Shown: piece by piece, positions 45,840-55,018 of the stretch
Position numbering within the stretch: the stretch's first letter is position 1
Layout of the letters: each line of letters starts with the position of its first letter
Origin: Myxococcota bacterium
GTDB taxonomy: Bacteria; Myxococcota_A; Polyangia; JAAYKL01
Direction: 5' to 3'
Assembly (NCBI GenBank): GCA_030065855.1
Contig: JASJCT010000005.1
Location: 62,001 to 126,000, forward strand
DNA: 64,000 bases
Notes under the pieces: generated by a model
Database searches by the model: none
Seen by the model: only the letters and a program-made list of their open reading frames with translations
What the model was told of the DNA's origin: nothing
Made by a program: the position numbers and the translations under genes

Positions 45840-46082
45840 ATGAGAAATGTTACCATCTCGCTTCCCGAAGACATTGTTCGATGGGTCAAAATACGGGCCG
45901 CTCAAAACGACACCAGTATGTCAAAAATGCTGGCCCAACTCATCGTAGAACACAAAAATAATGAAGAAAAATACGACATCGCGATGTGCGACTTTTTAAG
46001 AGAACGCCCACTTGCGCTCAATGCCTCAAAGTCGCCGTATCCATCGAGAGACGAACGCCATGACCGCAACCTGCTTCGTTGA
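45840..46082 (+). CDS. vapB: Ribbon-helix-helix antitoxin (VapB-like)
   Basis: An 80-residue protein whose N-terminus (RNVTISLPEDIVRWVKIRAA) is a ribbon-helix-helix DNA-binding fold; the polar C-terminus would bind toxin. No Shine-Dalgarno precedes ATG 45840, and the promoter position suggests leaderless translation; GTG 45834 is an alternative start. It overlaps the PIN toxin by 23 bp. Operon promoter and operator are at 45804-45832. Confidence 0.75.
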   Translation: MRNVTISLPEDIVRWVKIRAAQNDTSMSKMLAQLIVEHKNNEEKYDIAMCDFLRERPLALNASKSPYPSRDERHDRNLLR

Positions 46083-46521
46083 TACGAACATTCTAGTTTA
46101 TTATCGAGACGCCGGTGAAACAATAAAACGCCCCATAGCTGCGCAGTGGTTGGACCACTTGTGGTCCCATCGGGCAGGTAGGCTGAGCGTGCAGGTACTT
46201 AATGAATACTACGTTACTGTCACTCGTAAGCTCAAGCCTGGTATGCCACTGGCAACGGCGCGCCAGGATGTGATGCGATTGATGACCTGGCAGCCCCTGC
46301 CGGTGGACGAAAATGTGATCCGTCACGCCTGGCGCGTACAGGACAAATTCGGTTTTTCCTGGTGGGATTCGCTCATTGTCGCGGCTGCGTCGATCTTACG
46401 TTGTGATGTGCTGTTGTCGGAAGACCTGCAGGATGAGCGAGCATTGGAAGGCTTCCGTATCATAAATCCCTTTTTGCACCCCCATGACATAAAAACCTAC
46501 CTGCCCACCAAAAACTCCTAA
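46060..46521 (+). CDS. vapC: PIN-domain ribonuclease toxin (VapC-like)
   Basis: A 153-residue PIN nuclease that would cleave RNA when freed from the antitoxin. Acidic active-site residues are visible: Asp8 in CFVDTNILVYY, Glu in VQVLNEYY, Asp in FSWWDSLIVAAA and Asp in LLSEDLQDE. ATG 46060 is inside the antitoxin frame, giving the overlap usual in TA pairs. The start at 46012 would be too far upstream. It ends 3 bp before the stop codon of the convergent DUF4332 gene. Confidence 0.82.
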   Translation: MTATCFVDTNILVYYRDAGETIKRPIAAQWLDHLWSHRAGRLSVQVLNEYYVTVTRKLKPGMPLATARQDVMRLMTWQPLPVDENVIRHAWRVQDKFGFSWWDSLIVAAASILRCDVLLSEDLQDERALEGFRIINPFLHPHDIKTYLPTKNS

Positions 46522-46524
46522 TCC

Positions 46525-47202
46525 CTAATCCGCTCCTGGGGTGCACCCTGCTTCCAACGCCTTGGCCATCGCCATGGTGAAGCGTATGTCGTGTGCTGAA
46601 AAATCCGCCTTCTTTTTTGTCTTTTCTTCGTAAATTTTGACGATTTGTTCAGGCGTCTTTTCGACAAAAGATCTGACCGAGCATATACCCATGTCGTGCA
46701 AAAGCCGGGCAAATACCGGTCCCACCCCGTACAGCCTGCTCAAATCTGATAACTGTACGGCTTCGTTGAGTTTTTCCAGCGAGATGCTCGTCTCCTGGCA
46801 GCGCTTTTTTAATTGATCGTCAGCGTTGGCGCGTTCAAAGAGCTGTTTGGTATTGTTGATGCCCAGGCCACTGAGTTTTTCAACCAGTTCTGGATCCAGG
46901 TCTGGAACGCTGCTCAATCGAACCGGATTTGGAAAATAGCTGTTTGCCTCCCGTCTCAACAGGGTCAGATACTCGATAGATAGGGATGCCTGCTTAGCAA
47001 AGGCAGCCAGCTTTTGTTTATTTTTCAACCTATCCAATAGCTCCTTGAGCGTGCCGATGCCAGCAGCTTGAATTCGCTCAAAATTTCTAGCCAAATCTTT
47101 TTTTAAGGGCATGCGACTGGGAATGAGGGGTCTGTTGCCCAAGCTCTGTTCAAACTGCTTCAGGCCAATCTTATTGGCGTCGAGATGGTAGTTCTGCGTC
47201 AT
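46525..47202 (-). CDS. DUF4332-type helix-hairpin-helix protein
   Basis: A 225-residue protein with two helix-hairpin-helix-like units (LVEKLSGLGINNTKQLFERA; SRLYGVGPVFARLLHDMGI), a plan seen in DUF4332 proteins that resemble DNA-binding or structural HhH modules. Its end is duplicated at 45654-45737. ATG 47202 (MTQNYHLD) is the likely start; the frame is open to 47256 with ATG there, and neither has a strong ribosome site. Function unknown. Confidence 0.6.
   Translation of the reverse strand: MTQNYHLDANKIGLKQFEQSLGNRPLIPSRMPLKKDLARNFERIQAAGIGTLKELLDRLKNKQKLAAFAKQASLSIEYLTLLRREANSYFPNPVRLSSVPDLDPELVEKLSGLGINNTKQLFERANADDQLKKRCQETSISLEKLNEAVQLSDLSRLYGVGPVFARLLHDMGICSVRSFVEKTPEQIVKIYEEKTKKKADFSAHDIRFTMAMAKALEAGCTPGAD
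46565..46600. repeat. 36-bp direct repeat flanking vapBC (right copy)
   Basis: Identical, 36 of 36 bases, to 45679-45714; here it is the normal end of the intact DUF4332 gene. Confidence 0.9.
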
Positions 47203-47332
47203 CTTTAGGCCTTTGCTTTCAATTTGTCCATCATAGCCCAAAACTCTAGAAATCAAACGCCCGACAGTGCGAATGCCTCGATTTTAAGCGAGGATTTTGA
47301 GTTATAGTGATCAGCAGCACATAATGGGTAGC

Positions 47333-49477
47333 ATGAAAAAAACCGGTCTGCTCCTCGGCTTTTGGATGGGGGTCTTGTTTTGCTGCGCATCGCCGGCCTC
47401 GAACGGTCCAGCTCACCCGATATACAAGTACGAAGGTCCTGTCCTCCATCTCGCAGTAGCATCACCGCACCGGCAACTCGCATCTATAACTTGGATACCA
47501 ATTAGCGACAGGGGACGCCCCCAAGGCCACTATCGAAAAAAAGAGGTCTTTCTCGAAGCAGGGCAAAACACTATCGCGTTGCAGGTTGGGGACGCAACCG
47601 CTCACAGGCTGCGCTTCGAACTCGGGGGCGTGAATCGCGACATCTGGGCCAACAGGGGGACCTGGTTCTCCCTACCCAAAACCACATCAGTGGGGGAAAC
47701 CCGCACCCCTACTTATACCAACCCGCTCATCCGGCCATCTGATGTCGGGCTTGCCCGAGGATTTGCCGCTCGGGTGAAACGGTCACCTTTAGAGAGGTCG
47801 TTCATGACCCTGGGCAGGACACTCGGCTATGCCAGCAGCTTTGGCGTGGCTGTGGATAAAAAAAAATACGCCCTCGTGCTGATCGCCAGCGGTAGCGTGG
47901 GACCGATAAAGATAACCCTGGGGCAGCGCATATCGAAACAGGCAATTGCGTATTGGGACTATTCCTTGGTCCTCGATCCCCATTCCCGAAGGTATGTCAT
48001 TCCCTTTGATAGCTTTACCGGTCGAGGCCAGACCATTCATCCGTTTAAAACCCTGCATTCGATCACCCTGCGATCCCTACATCCCATCGCGCGAAACGAT
48101 ACGATGTCGATCGGCTTTATCGGATTGACGTCCCCAGGTCCTGTGGTGTCGAAGATTCGCCGCACCAAGGATAACATCTGGGCTGAGGTGACCGGTGCTG
48201 TGGATCGGCAGGCAATGATCCATTTCAGCGATGAAACGGGTCGCACCGAGGGTGTACTGGTTCAGGGTCGGGCGGTCGCGCTGCCCCGAGGTGCTACAAA
48301 AGTTTGGCTGTGCTACGAAGAAGCCGGCGAATCCAAGGCCGGTGCGGCTACGAATGAGGCCCTGGTGGTGCGCATCTGCGATCCAGCTGACGCGCCCCAT
48401 TCCACGTTTCAGGTACCGCCTCCTGAAGGCGCGCGCTTTGTTATCGATACCTTTGACACCCTGGCCCACGTGAATGCGTACCGAATGCCTGTCAGTGTAT
48501 TTGGATCCAGCGAAGCAGTGGAACGGCGCATGGTGTTTAGGCGACGGCCAGGTGCGCTGTATTTGAAGTATTTCCCACAGGCCACCGGCGACTACGGCGG
48601 ATATTTCACCCGGATGCCGCTGCACATCCCAACGGGCATGAAAAGCCTCGCGTTTGAGCTAAAGGGAAGCATGCCCCCTGAGGCAGTCCGAATCGGCCTC
48701 AAGGATAGCAACTATCGGGAGGGCAGGGTGTCCCTGAGAAGCTACCTATACAACAGCGAGACAGCAGCATCCTGTGACGATTTTACCAGCTTCGCAGGAA
48801 ACCACCCCTCTGCCCTGGGGGAACAATTTAGGGCGGTCTCCATCCCTATCGAGGCCTTTCGCGCAGTGGTCGCCGCGGGATTCGAAGGCCAGCCCCAATT
48901 CGGCGAGATGCGGAGCGTCTCGGTCACCATGACCAACAGCGGCAAGGACGTCAGCCATGAAATCGAACTCGGTGACGTCAGCTTATCACCGGTCATCTCC
49001 TCCCTCGCAATCGCGCGATTCGACGGCGAGCAACCCGGCATGAACGCGTTGGGCGGTACTGTCTTTGCAGAGTCCAATAGGGGAGCGATGCTCACCGCCA
49101 ACTGGAACGCGCCGGGTCATTGCGGAAACGGACTCGAGGTGCGCATCAGCGCGGCGCGCCCCGAAGCGTACGGATTGGTGGCCCTGTGCATGGGGCGCGT
49201 AGACAGCTCTGATTACGTCAATCTCAGCTTTTGGGTTCGGGGCAACAGGGGTGGAGAAGATGCAGCCATTTATCTCAATGATGGCAAGCGTCGATATTAT
49301 GTCTCTCTTAGTGAATTTGCAACGGTTACAAAGGAATGGCAGCAGGTCTGGATACCCCTGTCGAGGTTTCACAAACGGGGTGTCGATCTCACCCACCTGA
49401 CCCAGGTTATCATCGCCTGGGAAGGGCGGAAAATGGACGAGGAGATCCTCTACTTTGATGATTTCGTTCTCGAATAA
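47333..49477 (+). CDS. Lipoprotein with two carbohydrate-binding-like (galactose-binding fold) modules
   Basis: A 714-residue exported protein. Signal MKKTGLLLGFWMGVLFCC has a lipobox-like LFCC. Two C-terminal modules (~385-560 and ~565-714) read like CBM11/galactose-binding sandwiches: FVIDTFDTLAHVNAYRMPVS ... FELKGSMPPEAVRIGLKD, then ARFDGEQPGMNALGG ... YVNLSFWVRGNRGGEDAAIY ... LYFDDFVLE. The N-terminal ~350 residues are not recognised. It may bind polysaccharide at the surface. ATG 47333 is preferred as it begins the KK signal; upstream ATG 47324 is possible. It overlaps the YaiO-like gene. Confidence 0.6.
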   Translation: MKKTGLLLGFWMGVLFCCASPASNGPAHPIYKYEGPVLHLAVASPHRQLASITWIPISDRGRPQGHYRKKEVFLEAGQNTIALQVGDATAHRLRFELGGVNRDIWANRGTWFSLPKTTSVGETRTPTYTNPLIRPSDVGLARGFAARVKRSPLERSFMTLGRTLGYASSFGVAVDKKKYALVLIASGSVGPIKITLGQRISKQAIAYWDYSLVLDPHSRRYVIPFDSFTGRGQTIHPFKTLHSITLRSLHPIARNDTMSIGFIGLTSPGPVVSKIRRTKDNIWAEVTGAVDRQAMIHFSDETGRTEGVLVQGRAVALPRGATKVWLCYEEAGESKAGAATNEALVVRICDPADAPHSTFQVPPPEGARFVIDTFDTLAHVNAYRMPVSVFGSSEAVERRMVFRRRPGALYLKYFPQATGDYGGYFTRMPLHIPTGMKSLAFELKGSMPPEAVRIGLKDSNYREGRVSLRSYLYNSETAASCDDFTSFAGNHPSALGEQFRAVSIPIEAFRAVVAAGFEGQPQFGEMRSVSVTMTNSGKDVSHEIELGDVSLSPVISSLAIARFDGEQPGMNALGGTVFAESNRGAMLTANWNAPGHCGNGLEVRISAARPEAYGLVALCMGRVDSSDYVNLSFWVRGNRGGEDAAIYLNDGKRRYYVSLSEFATVTKEWQQVWIPLSRFHKRGVDLTHLTQVIIAWEGRKMDEEILYFDDFVLE

Positions 49478-51005
49478 AACCGGGCTGTCCGTCTGCCTCA
49501 TCCCCATGCTAGCCATGGCGTTATATCCCTTGGCAGCTGAGGCCCATTCCTCCCCGGATGACGTGGATGGACGAAAAGATCAGATTCCCCCTTTGAAAAA
49601 GGGGGTTAGGGGGATTTTGTCGGCGCCCGTCTCAAGTGGAAAAGACGAAATCCCCCCTCCCCCCTTTGGAAAAGGGGGAGCATCACTCGCCATTCCTCGG
49701 CGAACGTCAATGACCGACCCCCCCCTCATCGATGTCGACGCCCGACTGAAACTGGCCCATCAGCTGGCCCATGAGGGGGCCTTTGGCCCTGCTGAGACGC
49801 ACGCCCTGGCAGTGATCCAGCAGGCACCGACGTATTGGGATGCCTATCTTTTGTTGGCTCGCCTCAATGGGTGGCAAAAAAAATACGACAAAGCCCTCGA
49901 ATATATCGACGTTGTCACAGAAAAAGCGCCGGAATATCGCGGCGCGCGCCTACTCAAACTGGACATCCTCATTTGGAGCGGGAATATTCCGGCTGCCGAG
50001 GCACTTGCCAACTCCCTGATTGCGTCTGGAAATGAAAGCGCTGATATCTATTACCGCCGCGCCCAGTTGGCCAGGGCTCGGTTGCGGTACTTGAGTGCAT
50101 ATCGCCTCGCCCGCACGGCCCTGAAAATCGATCCCTTTCACCAACCTGCCAAGCAGCTCGTCCGGGATACGCGGATAGTCACCGTGTACCTGAGCAATGA
50201 ATTCGAAGTGTTCAGCTTTCCGCAAGATGAGAGCACTGGAACACCGACGGATACAGAGCGACAGTACGGCTACGGGCTCTCGATAACAGGTCAAGCGTGG
50301 TCCCGGGCCCGTTTCAGTGTGTTGGTGCTCAATACATTTCGTTCCAGATACGAAACATTAAACAACCAACTGGGCCTGGGGCTCATCTTTAGACCCACGC
50401 TCACCACAGACCTGGTGTTGCGCGGCACAATCGGGGTGCCAGCCCGGGTGGTTCCGAAAAAGACGCTTCATTTCAGTGCGCGACAGATGGTTGCAAAACG
50501 CCTCGACTTCGAGCTGTCATACACGCTGGACCAACTGCCCTGGCCCCAGCAGGACACTGCGGTGCTGCAACGGCCAAAGGTGGGCGCCGGGGTACAGCTT
50601 ATCGATCAGATCCGACTGGGCGCTGCGTACCACATGGGGCTCCTCAGCTATTGCGATAAACCGGTCCATGTATCCCATAGCGGCATGGTCCACGGTCAAT
50701 GGATGGGTCAAAAAATCAGCGTCAAGGCCTATTATGGCTACGGCGAGGAGCACGACAAAAGCGATACAGGGGTCGTGGCCCCTAGCACTTGCGCGGAGCT
50801 GGCCGCCTTTGAGGCGCAATACCAAAACACCCGGTTCGGCATTATTGGCATTGACATTCACAGCATGGGGATGCAGGTGTCCTGGCAGATGGCGAGACAA
50901 TACGGGTTGACCGGGGGATATCTCCTGCAACTTCGCCGCGCGTCGAGCAATACCCTCACCCTACCAGCCCATGTCTTTAACCTGGGGGGGTCTTTCTGGT
51001 ACTGA
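49458..51005 (+). CDS. YaiO-like TPR plus outer-membrane beta-barrel protein
   Basis: A 515-residue protein. Signal peptide (SVCLIPMLAMALYPLAAEAH), then TPR-type helices (~95-230; ARLLKLDILIWSGNIPAAEA) and a C-terminal barrel with alternating strands, ending in GGSFWY with a terminal aromatic. The plan resembles YaiO outer-membrane proteins linked to polysaccharide export. Residues ~42-75 (QIPPLKKGVRGI...) are encoded by an in-frame 97-bp repeat element. The gene starts inside the end of the preceding lipoprotein gene (ATG 49458), with GAGGAGATCC upstream; TTG 49455 is an alternative. The two probably work as a pair. Confidence 0.7.
   Translation: MISFSNKTGLSVCLIPMLAMALYPLAAEAHSSPDDVDGRKDQIPPLKKGVRGILSAPVSSGKDEIPPPPFGKGGASLAIPRRTSMTDPPLIDVDARLKLAHQLAHEGAFGPAETHALAVIQQAPTYWDAYLLLARLNGWQKKYDKALEYIDVVTEKAPEYRGARLLKLDILIWSGNIPAAEALANSLIASGNESADIYYRRAQLARARLRYLSAYRLARTALKIDPFHQPAKQLVRDTRIVTVYLSNEFEVFSFPQDESTGTPTDTERQYGYGLSITGQAWSRARFSVLVLNTFRSRYETLNNQLGLGLIFRPTLTTDLVLRGTIGVPARVVPKKTLHFSARQMVAKRLDFELSYTLDQLPWPQQDTAVLQRPKVGAGVQLIDQIRLGAAYHMGLLSYCDKPVHVSHSGMVHGQWMGQKISVKAYYGYGEEHDKSDTGVVAPSTCAELAAFEAQYQNTRFGIIGIDIHSMGMQVSWQMARQYGLTGGYLLQLRRASSNTLTLPAHVFNLGGSFWY
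49584..49680. mobile_element. 97-bp MITE-like element inside the YaiO-like gene
   Basis: ATTCCCCCTTTGAAAAAGGG at its left end is inverted at its right (GAAATCCCCCCTCCCCCCTT and on), each arm being itself a hairpin. A second copy of the same length lies at 58327-58423. It is read through without a stop, adding about 33 residues. Confidence 0.75.
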
Positions 51006-51033
51006 CCCCACGCCAGTGCTATGTCAAAGGGCA

Positions 51034-51053
51034 GTCCCCCTTGAAAAAGGGAG
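51034..51053. repeat. Partial copy of the CCCCCTT-GAAA-AAGGG repeat
   Basis: GTCCCCCTTGAAAAAGGGAG: a lone hairpin arm of the element seen at 49584-49680, between the YaiO-like and kinase genes. Confidence 0.55.
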
Positions 51054-51105
51054 GCGTTTGTTTCATCGCAGACCTGAACGCGCTATATTGCATTAAGGTT
51101 TTTTA

Positions 51106-52923
51106 ATGACGCAGCATCGAGTAATGCCTGGCCGCCGGATCGGTCGATACGAGATATTAGAAGAGATCGGCCAGGGCGGTATGGCCGTGGTCTACCGGGC
51201 GATGGACACGATACTGGAGCGGGAGGTGGCCCTTAAGTTGCTGCATCCGCATCTCGCATCCCACATCGAGTCGCGGCAGCGCTTTCTGCGGGAAGCCAAA
51301 GCTGTGGCGCGGCTAAAACACCCGGCTGTCCTAGAAATATACGACTATTCCGATGCCGAGGGGGATGACATTTATATTGCGATGGAGTTGGTACAGGGCA
51401 CGTCCTTGCGCCGATTCCTGGACCAGCGCACTGGCGAGCCACTGTGCGCAGAAGCCTCTGCCCTGCTCATGCGGGAAGTATGCCTGGCCTTGGCCCACGC
51501 CCATAAGAACGGGGTGGTGCACCGGGATGTCAAGCCCGAAAATATCCTCATCGGCCCCAAGGGGGAGGTCAAGTTATCTGATTTTGGCATCGCCCATCTG
51601 GCGGGCCTGGCTCAGATGACGGTCACCGGACAAATCCTGGGTTCTCCGGCCTACATGTCCCCGGAGCACATCGAGCACAGTGAACTGGATGCGCGAGCAG
51701 ATATTTTTTCAGTAGGTACGGTGCTTTACGAGCTGGCGGTCGGCAGAAAGCCATTTGGCGGGAAAAATCCCCATGCCATTATCAAACGCATCGTAGAAGG
51801 CGATTACGACGATCCCCTCAGCATCAATGCGGCCATCGGGCCAGAGCTGGCCCGCGTCCTCAAGAAGTGCCTCGCGCCACAGCCAGAGAAGCGGTATGCC
51901 TCGGCCGACGAATTGGTGGCCGAGCTCGACAGCATGCTGACCACCATGGGTGTGACACCGAGCAGCGAGACCCTGCAGCAGTTTTTTCAAGACCCGGAAA
52001 GTTGGATGCATGGGCGCAGGCCCCATATCATCGACCGCTCCCTGGCACTGGGACTGGCTGCCAAACGGGATCGCCGTCTTCCCAATGCCGTCGATTACTT
52101 TAATCGGGTATTGGCCCTCGAGCCGGGAAACGGCCGCGCTCTAGCTGCGGTCGCAGGCATGTCGCGGCAGCGCCGGGCCCGACGGATTCTGGAATATATC
52201 GCAGTCATCGTTCCTATCTTGATCGCCATTGGGGCCGTGCTGGTGGTGCTCATTCGCGACGAGCCGAGCCCCAACAAGCCTCCTGCGATGGGTAGAAATT
52301 CAAACGCCGCACGCTCGCCGGCAAAGCAACTGCCCCAACGTCCCCCAAAAATCGCACCAACCGACGCTGGCCCAAGCGATGGGGCACCCCAGGAAACTAA
52401 GGGGCGGGTCATGGCCAGGATACGGCCGGCTCGGGCCAAAGCGCAGGAAAACCGGGTCATTGTTTTTACACCGTCCCCCATGGCAGTAAAAATTAGCATC
52501 GATGGGGGCAGTCCCTTTGCGTTCGGTCCGGCCAGTCGAAAACAGATAATCCCGGTGGGCCCGCATGCGATAGCCTTTATGCCCATCGATGAGAAGCGAT
52601 TTGTCCCTGAGACCTGGCAGGTGGACATTCCACCAGGGGACACGCCGTATTACTTCCGCGAACGGCTTCAATGGCGGCCGGCCAAGCTAGTGGTGGACTG
52701 CAATGTGCCCGAGGCTGCGGTAACGGTTCCCGGCCGTGCAGCCGGCAAGGTGGCCGCGCCCGTTGATGTGGCCATTCAAAAGGGCCCGGAAGAGCAAATT
52801 GCCGTGCTCGTGACTGCCAAGGGGTACATTCCAGAGACAAAACAGGTTACAGTTGGTGCCGGCGAGTTGGTCCGTGTCCGGGTAACGCTGGAAAAAGCAG
52901 AGGAAACGGTCACTTCGCCGTGA
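51106..52923 (+). CDS. Membrane-anchored Ser/Thr protein kinase with C-terminal periplasmic region
   Basis: A 605-residue Hanks-type kinase. Gly-loop GQGGMAVVY, invariant Lys in VALKLL, catalytic loop HRDVKPEN, DFG and the activation segment GSPAYMSPEH are intact. A ~90-residue helical spacer with a TPR-like LPNAVDYFNRVLALEPGNGR follows, then one membrane helix (~370-390, IAVIVPILIAIGAVLVVLI) and a Pro-rich stretch. The last ~150 residues are PEGA-like (VKISIDGGSPFAFGP; PGRAAGKVAAPVDVAIQ). It may phosphorylate targets recognised by the FHA proteins in this window. The ribosome site is weak. Confidence 0.9.
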   Translation: MTQHRVMPGRRIGRYEILEEIGQGGMAVVYRAMDTILEREVALKLLHPHLASHIESRQRFLREAKAVARLKHPAVLEIYDYSDAEGDDIYIAMELVQGTSLRRFLDQRTGEPLCAEASALLMREVCLALAHAHKNGVVHRDVKPENILIGPKGEVKLSDFGIAHLAGLAQMTVTGQILGSPAYMSPEHIEHSELDARADIFSVGTVLYELAVGRKPFGGKNPHAIIKRIVEGDYDDPLSINAAIGPELARVLKKCLAPQPEKRYASADELVAELDSMLTTMGVTPSSETLQQFFQDPESWMHGRRPHIIDRSLALGLAAKRDRRLPNAVDYFNRVLALEPGNGRALAAVAGMSRQRRARRILEYIAVIVPILIAIGAVLVVLIRDEPSPNKPPAMGRNSNAARSPAKQLPQRPPKIAPTDAGPSDGAPQETKGRVMARIRPARAKAQENRVIVFTPSPMAVKISIDGGSPFAFGPASRKQIIPVGPHAIAFMPIDEKRFVPETWQVDIPPGDTPYYFRERLQWRPAKLVVDCNVPEAAVTVPGRAAGKVAAPVDVAIQKGPEEQIAVLVTAKGYIPETKQVTVGAGELVRVRVTLEKAEETVTSP

Positions 52924-52930
52924 GGCGATC

Positions 52931-53908
52931 ATGTGGCAAGGTCATCCAATGACACTTCTGTCGAGACAACAGTGGGTACTCCCGCGGTGGATCCCATTGG
53001 CTGTGCTACTCGTCTCTATCCTATCGCCCCATGTGACCTCAGCCCAGGAATACGAATACAGCCAGTTCGAGCGCGCTAAAAACGCCTACGAGCGGGGCGA
53101 ATATGAAGCAGCCGTATCTCGATTCGAGTCGCTGCTCAAAAGCGATCTCAAAAATCCAGCCCTGGCGTTGGAATGCCGCAAACTCGCCGCTGTCAGCTAT
53201 CTGTTTATTGGAGACCGAAACGCTGCGGAAAAGCACTTTACCGAGCTTCTAATCCTGGCTCCCACCTATGAATTGGACCCCATGTTGTTTCCCATCGAGG
53301 TCGTTGATTTCTTTGTCGAAGTGAAGCAAAAGGCCAAGGCCCGCCTCGAGGCGTTGCAGCAGGCCCGGATGAGAAAGATCGAAGAACAAAAGGCCGAGGC
53401 AGCGGCGAAGCGGGCTGCCGAGCTCGAAAAACTCAGGCGGAATATCTACGTAGAGCGGACAACGCAGCAACGTTCCCTCCTCGTGGCGTTCATGCCGTTT
53501 GGCGCCGGGCAATTTCAGAACGGCCACACGGTAAAGGGGGCCCTGTTTCTAAGCGGCGAGCTTCTTTTGGCAGCAGCCACCGTGTCCACGTATTTTCTTC
53601 ACGAAGGACTGCGGGACAGGGCCAAGCGACCCGTTGCCACACCTGCTGAGCTAGAAAAATTCGAGCGGCTAGAAACGACCTACCGCATCGTCAACCAGGC
53701 CTCCCTGGTTGCCCTGGGCGCACTGACCATCACCGGTATTATCGACGCTTTGATCAATTACCAAGCCAAGACCGTTACCTGGCGCAGCGTGGACGAGAAA
53801 GAAGTGCCAGAATCCCTGCGGCCTGGAAAAACCAAAGGACCGGACCTATCTCTTGCCCCGAGCCTAGGCGAACATATGCTGGGTTTTGAAATAACCGGCA
53901 GGTTTTGA
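52931..53908 (+). CDS. Exported TPR protein with membrane segments
   Basis: A 325-residue protein with signal segment WIPLAVLLVSILSPHVTSAQ and TPR-like helices (~45-120: FERAKNAYERGEYEAAVSRF). A Lys/Ala coiled coil (~135-170) is followed by two hydrophobic segments (GALFLSGELLLAAATVSTYF; ASLVALGALTITGIIDALI). It begins 7 bp after the kinase gene, so is likely in the same operon and may be its partner. ATG 52931 has GAGG upstream; 52949 is an alternative. Function unknown. Confidence 0.6.
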   Translation: MWQGHPMTLLSRQQWVLPRWIPLAVLLVSILSPHVTSAQEYEYSQFERAKNAYERGEYEAAVSRFESLLKSDLKNPALALECRKLAAVSYLFIGDRNAAEKHFTELLILAPTYELDPMLFPIEVVDFFVEVKQKAKARLEALQQARMRKIEEQKAEAAAKRAAELEKLRRNIYVERTTQQRSLLVAFMPFGAGQFQNGHTVKGALFLSGELLLAAATVSTYFLHEGLRDRAKRPVATPAELEKFERLETTYRIVNQASLVALGALTITGIIDALINYQAKTVTWRSVDEKEVPESLRPGKTKGPDLSLAPSLGEHMLGFEITGRF

Positions 53909-53909
53909 T

Positions 53910-53957
53910 GTCGAGAATCGAAGATCCCGCCGGAGGCCCGGCGGAGGCGGACACGTC
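53910..53957. repeat. Dispersed palindromic repeat (second copy)
   Basis: TCGAGAATCGAAGATCCCGC then CGGAGGCCCGGCGGAGGCGG, nearly identical to the end of 37652-37748. Confidence 0.7.
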
Positions 53958-53980
53958 AACAATCTGTTCTTTTCAGATGT

Positions 53981-54835
53981 CTAGTCAAGGGCCAACTCGG
54001 CCAGCAAAGCCCTGGGAAATCGCTCGCCCGTGCCTGTTCTACGCGATACCCACGGCCACACGGGCGGTGTATCCACGCAGTAGCCATGGGATGGGTTATC
54101 TGGGCAGTAAATGCGCACATGAAAGTGATCATCGTGGGGCAATGCATCCCTGGGCTCGTGAAGAACAGACGCTGCCCGCTCGATCAGGGAGATATCCCGA
54201 TCGTGCTGCAGGGCCCATGACAGAAGCATGGCCTTTAGGCCGTCACTTACAAAAATCCATTGGACGCGCGCCTCTGGATCGGTGAGCAGTGCTTCTACGA
54301 GGTGCCAATTGCGCTGGGTATCAAACCGAAATGCACGACCGTTGCGGATACCGATGCCAAACCGATCAAACTGCAACAGCGGCGCCCCTACTGCCTCCTG
54401 TCCAGCCATGGTTTTCGTATAAAACGCAAAATCCACATCCCGACCACTGCGATGGGATCTGTGACCGCTGATGAATCCACCCCTTGCTGCGCTCATATCC
54501 CCGACCAAGAGCACAGAACCCTCAAATGTCCCTGCGACCCGGACCGATGCCCGCTCGATCATCCGTGTGAGCACAGGGAGACCGCAGCGCCTAGTGTTTT
54601 TATGGTACTTATGGTAAAAGCGAAATGCGTTGCCAGCCTGTGGTAAACACCTTCCCTGGGACAGGGTTCCCTTTGTCGGCCTGCCCAGGGAGCCGCTTGC
54701 ATCCCGTTGCACGTTCAACCACGGGAGACATCCGCAAGCCCAGAGGGTGCCTGCAATGACAAATACGCGTGCATACAGGTGACAGGGTCGAGAGGCAGAC
54801 AGGGCTGATTGCGGCTTTTTTATGGAAGATTTCAT
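53981..54835 (-). CDS. mepA: Penicillin-insensitive murein endopeptidase (MepA/M74-like)
   Basis: A 284-residue exported hydrolase that would cut D-Ala-mDAP cross-links in the periplasm. Zinc-binding motifs of the LAS type are clear: GGFISGHRSHRSGRDVDF (His...Asp) and HDDHFHVRIYC. GDMSAARGG and WIFVSDGLKAML also match. The N-terminal hydrophobic segment ends with TLWACGC, perhaps a lipobox. ATG 54835 lacks a clear ribosome site. Transcribed opposite to the FHA-GGDEF gene. Confidence 0.82.
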   Translation of the reverse strand: MKSSIKKPQSALSASRPCHLYARVFVIAGTLWACGCLPWLNVQRDASGSLGRPTKGTLSQGRCLPQAGNAFRFYHKYHKNTRRCGLPVLTRMIERASVRVAGTFEGSVLLVGDMSAARGGFISGHRSHRSGRDVDFAFYTKTMAGQEAVGAPLLQFDRFGIGIRNGRAFRFDTQRNWHLVEALLTDPEARVQWIFVSDGLKAMLLSWALQHDRDISLIERAASVLHEPRDALPHDDHFHVRIYCPDNPSHGYCVDTPPVWPWVSRRTGTGERFPRALLAELALD

Positions 54836-55018
54836 AATTATTTTCGTTATGTTAGCTCAAACCATCGATAAAAATAAATTTTCTATTCTTTCTGACCACT
54901 CTTTAAAGTGATACCAGAAATCATTAGAATGAACATGATATAGGCGCGGCTCAAACAAAGAGCCCTGTCCTGGAGCGAAAACTGCGTACTATTGTTCGTT
55001 GTGATGAATGAGGTCCAT

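Noticed and set aside
45662-45889. A 75-residue minus-strand frame over the duplicated gene end
   Set aside because: It is in a different frame from the conserved DUF4332 end and has no ribosome site.
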